From NCBI GenBank assembly GCA_007844125.1, contig CM017567.1:35610957-35674956 (forward strand): 64,000 nt of DNA, given 5' to 3'. Both the position numbers and the translations under genes were made by a program. The notes beneath the pieces were generated by a model. That model was not told the DNA's origin. It saw only the letters and a program-made list of their open reading frames with translations, and did no database searches. The DNA is from Sinonovacula constricta (lineage: Eukaryota; Mollusca; Bivalvia; Cardiida; Solecurtidae). Position 1 is the first letter of the stretch; every line of letters starts with the position of its first letter. This document shows, piece by piece, positions 61,529-64,000 of this stretch.

Positions 61529-62160
61529 TCTGCTTCATGATCAGTGTTTTTGAACTTTAGTGCATGGTTTTAACAATTGGGATTCAAACACTTGACTCAC
61601 CTGGGCAACCAAAGGGAGATAATCTGTTGGTCCTTATGGAACAATGCCATACTGATCTAGGACACCAACCCTTGACCTGAAATAAATAAGATCAGTGCTG
61701 CCTTCACAGTAATATAACAATGTCACTGCGATGAATTTCAAACAGAATTAATTTAAAAAAACAAACAACTGTTGATGAGGTGGTTGAGATAATCCATGTT
61801 CCATTTTATTCATAAGTGAAAAAACATTATTTTATGTTTATGTAAGCAAATGAATAAAGTTATATAAAGAATATTTGAACAAAATAGTACATTTTTACTA
61901 AATAGTTTACCTAAATGACAATAGATAATTGCATAGTGTAGCGATCATTTTGACAGAGACTGTTTATCTTGATGAGAGATAATAGCAAAATTGCTGCAGT
62001 GCATTTAACATCAGTTTTTTTCTTTAAATGTGAAATTCTCTTGTTTTGTTTTCACTTTGTTTTGTATCAAAACTATGCACCAGAATAACTGTTATACATG
62101 TACACAAGCAGCATACGGACAATCAGTTTCAAATTTTTACTACATGGCTTTATATAGAAG
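61529..62160. other. no supported gene
   Basis: A fragment of the dispersed SINE-like body on the minus strand at 61685-61715; otherwise AT-rich with no signal. Confidence 0.45.
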
Positions 62161-62830
62161 ATACCATGGACACACCCTTAGCGGCAAATTCTTTTAACAC
62201 CTCTAAACACAGGGCCACCCAAGGAATATGTAAACCAAATATAGAGGCTTTAGATCTTGTGGTTTCTGGCAAGTATATTTTCAAAGGTTTCCTATACCGC
62301 CATTGAGAAAAATGACCATGTTTTTCAATGGATCAAAATTCTGTTAACAATCTTCATACGCAGCTATCTAAGGAACATGTGTACTATATATCAAGGCTAT
62401 AGCTCTTGTAGTTTCTGACAAGAAATTCTAGTTTTTATATATAACCATATACTGAAACTGGCCACGCCCCTGGAAGCCATGTTTTTTATGGATCATAATT
62501 CTTTGAACAATCTTAATACAGAGCTATCCAAGGAACATGTGTACTAAAATTAATATCAAAGCTGTAGGTCTTGTGGTTTCTGACAAGAAGATTTTCAAAG
62601 TTTTTCTCACTTAATGGCCAACGCCCCTGGCAGCCATGTTTTTGAATGGATCAAAATTATTTTTAACGTTTCATTCCCTCTGCCTACTGAAGCTTCTGAG
62701 ATAAGTTTGGCTGAATTTGGCCTTGCAGTTTCTGTCATATTAAAATGTTGATGGACGAGTGATGCAAGACACTGGACACCAGATGATTGGCGATCACAAT
62801 AGCTCACCCTGAGCACAAGTTTAGGTAAGC
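62160..62830 (+). repeat. ~160-bp tandem repeat, about 3-4 units, with bordering motif
   Basis: 'ccatgtttttcaatggatca' at 62316 recurs at 62477 and 62634 (spacings 161 and 157), with 'aaggaacatgtgtacta' and 'cttgtggtttctgacaagaa' in each unit. On the minus strand it is preceded by 'gtgagctattgtgatcgcc'. Length and distribution resemble the conserved ~160-bp bivalve satellite class (BIV160). This is a resemblance in length and context; I did not compare it with the published monomer. Confidence 0.7.
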
Positions 62831-63588
62831 TCAGGTGGCTACTCTTATTTTCTTTGATTTTAAAACTATTTTTATATAAACAAGTACTTTTAATCATAAA
62901 GTGTTCTGCCATATTCGCATAAAATATATAGGTTTGTAAAATAAACTCCAATATTTTGTGATATGATGTTTTTCAAGATACCCATTGCTACTCACCTCAT
63001 GGAGGTACATAATAATGGAAACTTAAACACCACAGGCTGCATAGCATGGGTCCAACTTCTACATCTGCTGTCACCATGGTAACAAAGACAATATTTTAGG
63101 TATTTAGTATAAATATCTACAAGACAAACATCTATAATACATAACATCAAGTGGTCTCACTTTCCCATCTGCTGCATCCACTGTCTCCAAGGAAACAGAC
63201 ATAGAAACATAGATAACAGATAAACAGTATTCCTTTAAGTTAATTTATATTCAATTTGTAAATTCAAATTGTATGATTTGTTTGATTAATCAATTAGCTT
63301 TTGTTTGACCGAAAAACAGTTGCCTAAGGTGTACTATTACATAAATATTTTTTTTTTAAAAGACAATAGTGTTGGCGCTACAGAAATTAGAAAATCTCCA
63401 AAATAGCTAAGAGATCAGTGCCTACAGTAGACAAGGGTATAGTTACTTATAGAGGTTTAGTTGCCAGGCGACCTTCCAGGGACCTCATTTTTGTTCTGCC
63501 AAATAACTTGAAATAAGTTTCATAGAAAAAAAAGTAGTTCTGGAACAGACAGAATGAGGAAGTAGTGTAAAGCAATCTTTACAAGCTT
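62831..63588. other. no supported gene
   Basis: Plain AT-rich sequence without frames longer than expected by chance. Confidence 0.45.
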
Positions 63589-64000
63589 TTAGAGAGATAA
63601 GTTTGGCAAGGTCCAGATGGGTAGGTTTCTCATCCAAGTCAGAAGCGTAAGGAGACTAGCTGGAGTGGAGAGCCATTGTAGGAACAGGGAATTGGTTCTG
63701 TCTGCAATGATAACAGAAGAGGAGGGAGAAGAAGGAGAGCAAGGTAACAATGGCACTAGGTAAAGGAACCCATGGTTTACAACTTCCAGACTGCTAAGAA
63801 CTGGTGACCAGTGCCCTGTGACTGGTGGAATCAAAAGCTTGACCAGTGACTGGTTCATGAAAGATTGGTGCCTGGCCAGCCAACCATGGTAGTAGGAAAT
63901 TGGCATGTGTATCAACAGGCAAGGCGGCAAAGAATGTTGACATGCTGGCCATGAGTGTCTCTTGTGCAGATCTAGAAGTAGAAATTCTGGAAGTACAGAA
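63589..64000 (-). pseudogene. coding-like segment at the window edge, frames shifted
   Basis: GC-richer than its surroundings. A minus-strand frame of 113 codons runs to 63589, while an overlapping frame from the window edge reads MASMSTFFAALPVDTHANFL and FLLPWLAGQAPIFHEP before a stop. The better-looking residues switch frame near 63800, which suggests a decayed or interrupted coding sequence, perhaps from a transposable element. The window end prevents a decision. Confidence 0.2.

Overview
The window looks like nuclear DNA of a metazoan, most likely a bivalve mollusc. It is AT-rich and intron-rich. It carries many tRNA-derived SINEs, MITEs and minisatellites, a roughly 160-bp tandem repeat resembling the old bivalve satellite class, and a 100-N scaffold gap (32990-33089). 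I see no operons, bacterial-type genes, rRNA genes, CRISPR arrays or viral genes. The taxonomic call is inference from repeat style and from motifs I associate with bivalve genomes; no diagnostic gene was recognised.

Layout. 1-6420: dispersed repeats, including a ~330-bp tandem repeat (about 130-730, and again inverted at 5830-6160), a (CT)n tract, and a partial relative of the big repeat (1420-2880). 6420-32240: a very large imperfect palindrome. Its left arm (6420-16690) is the reverse complement of its right arm (17405-32240), around a ~700-bp spacer that holds a tRNA-derived SINE. Each arm carries a copy of the same two-exon gene, transcribed outward (left on minus, right on plus). Each encodes a helical protein with a 30-residue repeat: six repeats on the left, nine on the right. 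The right copy has lost its acidic and Cys/basic C-terminus. The inner ends of both arms are a 48-bp minisatellite, about 0.85 kb on the left and 7.1 kb on the right. Outside the right arm come 2.3 copies of the ~329-bp repeat, the gap, and a 36-bp minisatellite (33090-34200).

34310-45160 appears to hold the 3' part of a conventional multi-exon plus-strand gene. Six exons with GT/AG borders join without breaking phase, and two AATAAA signals follow the stop. Its introns contain SINEs and a 2.5-kb degenerate ~31-bp satellite. 48331-49010 holds two phase-matched exons of a minus-strand gene. 51712-52784 holds a weaker candidate plus-strand exon pair. I could not name any of these proteins. The remainder (53-64 kb) is mostly repeats: a MITE (54169-54702), a 45-bp array, tRNA-like SINE heads, a 69-bp array of about 23 units, and a ~160-bp array, with a few coding-like remnants.

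Most long open reading frames here are artefacts of minisatellites whose unit is a multiple of three. The outstanding object is the gene-bearing palindrome with its expanded satellite core. It may be a real ampliconic structure or an assembly join of two haplotypes; long reads would decide.
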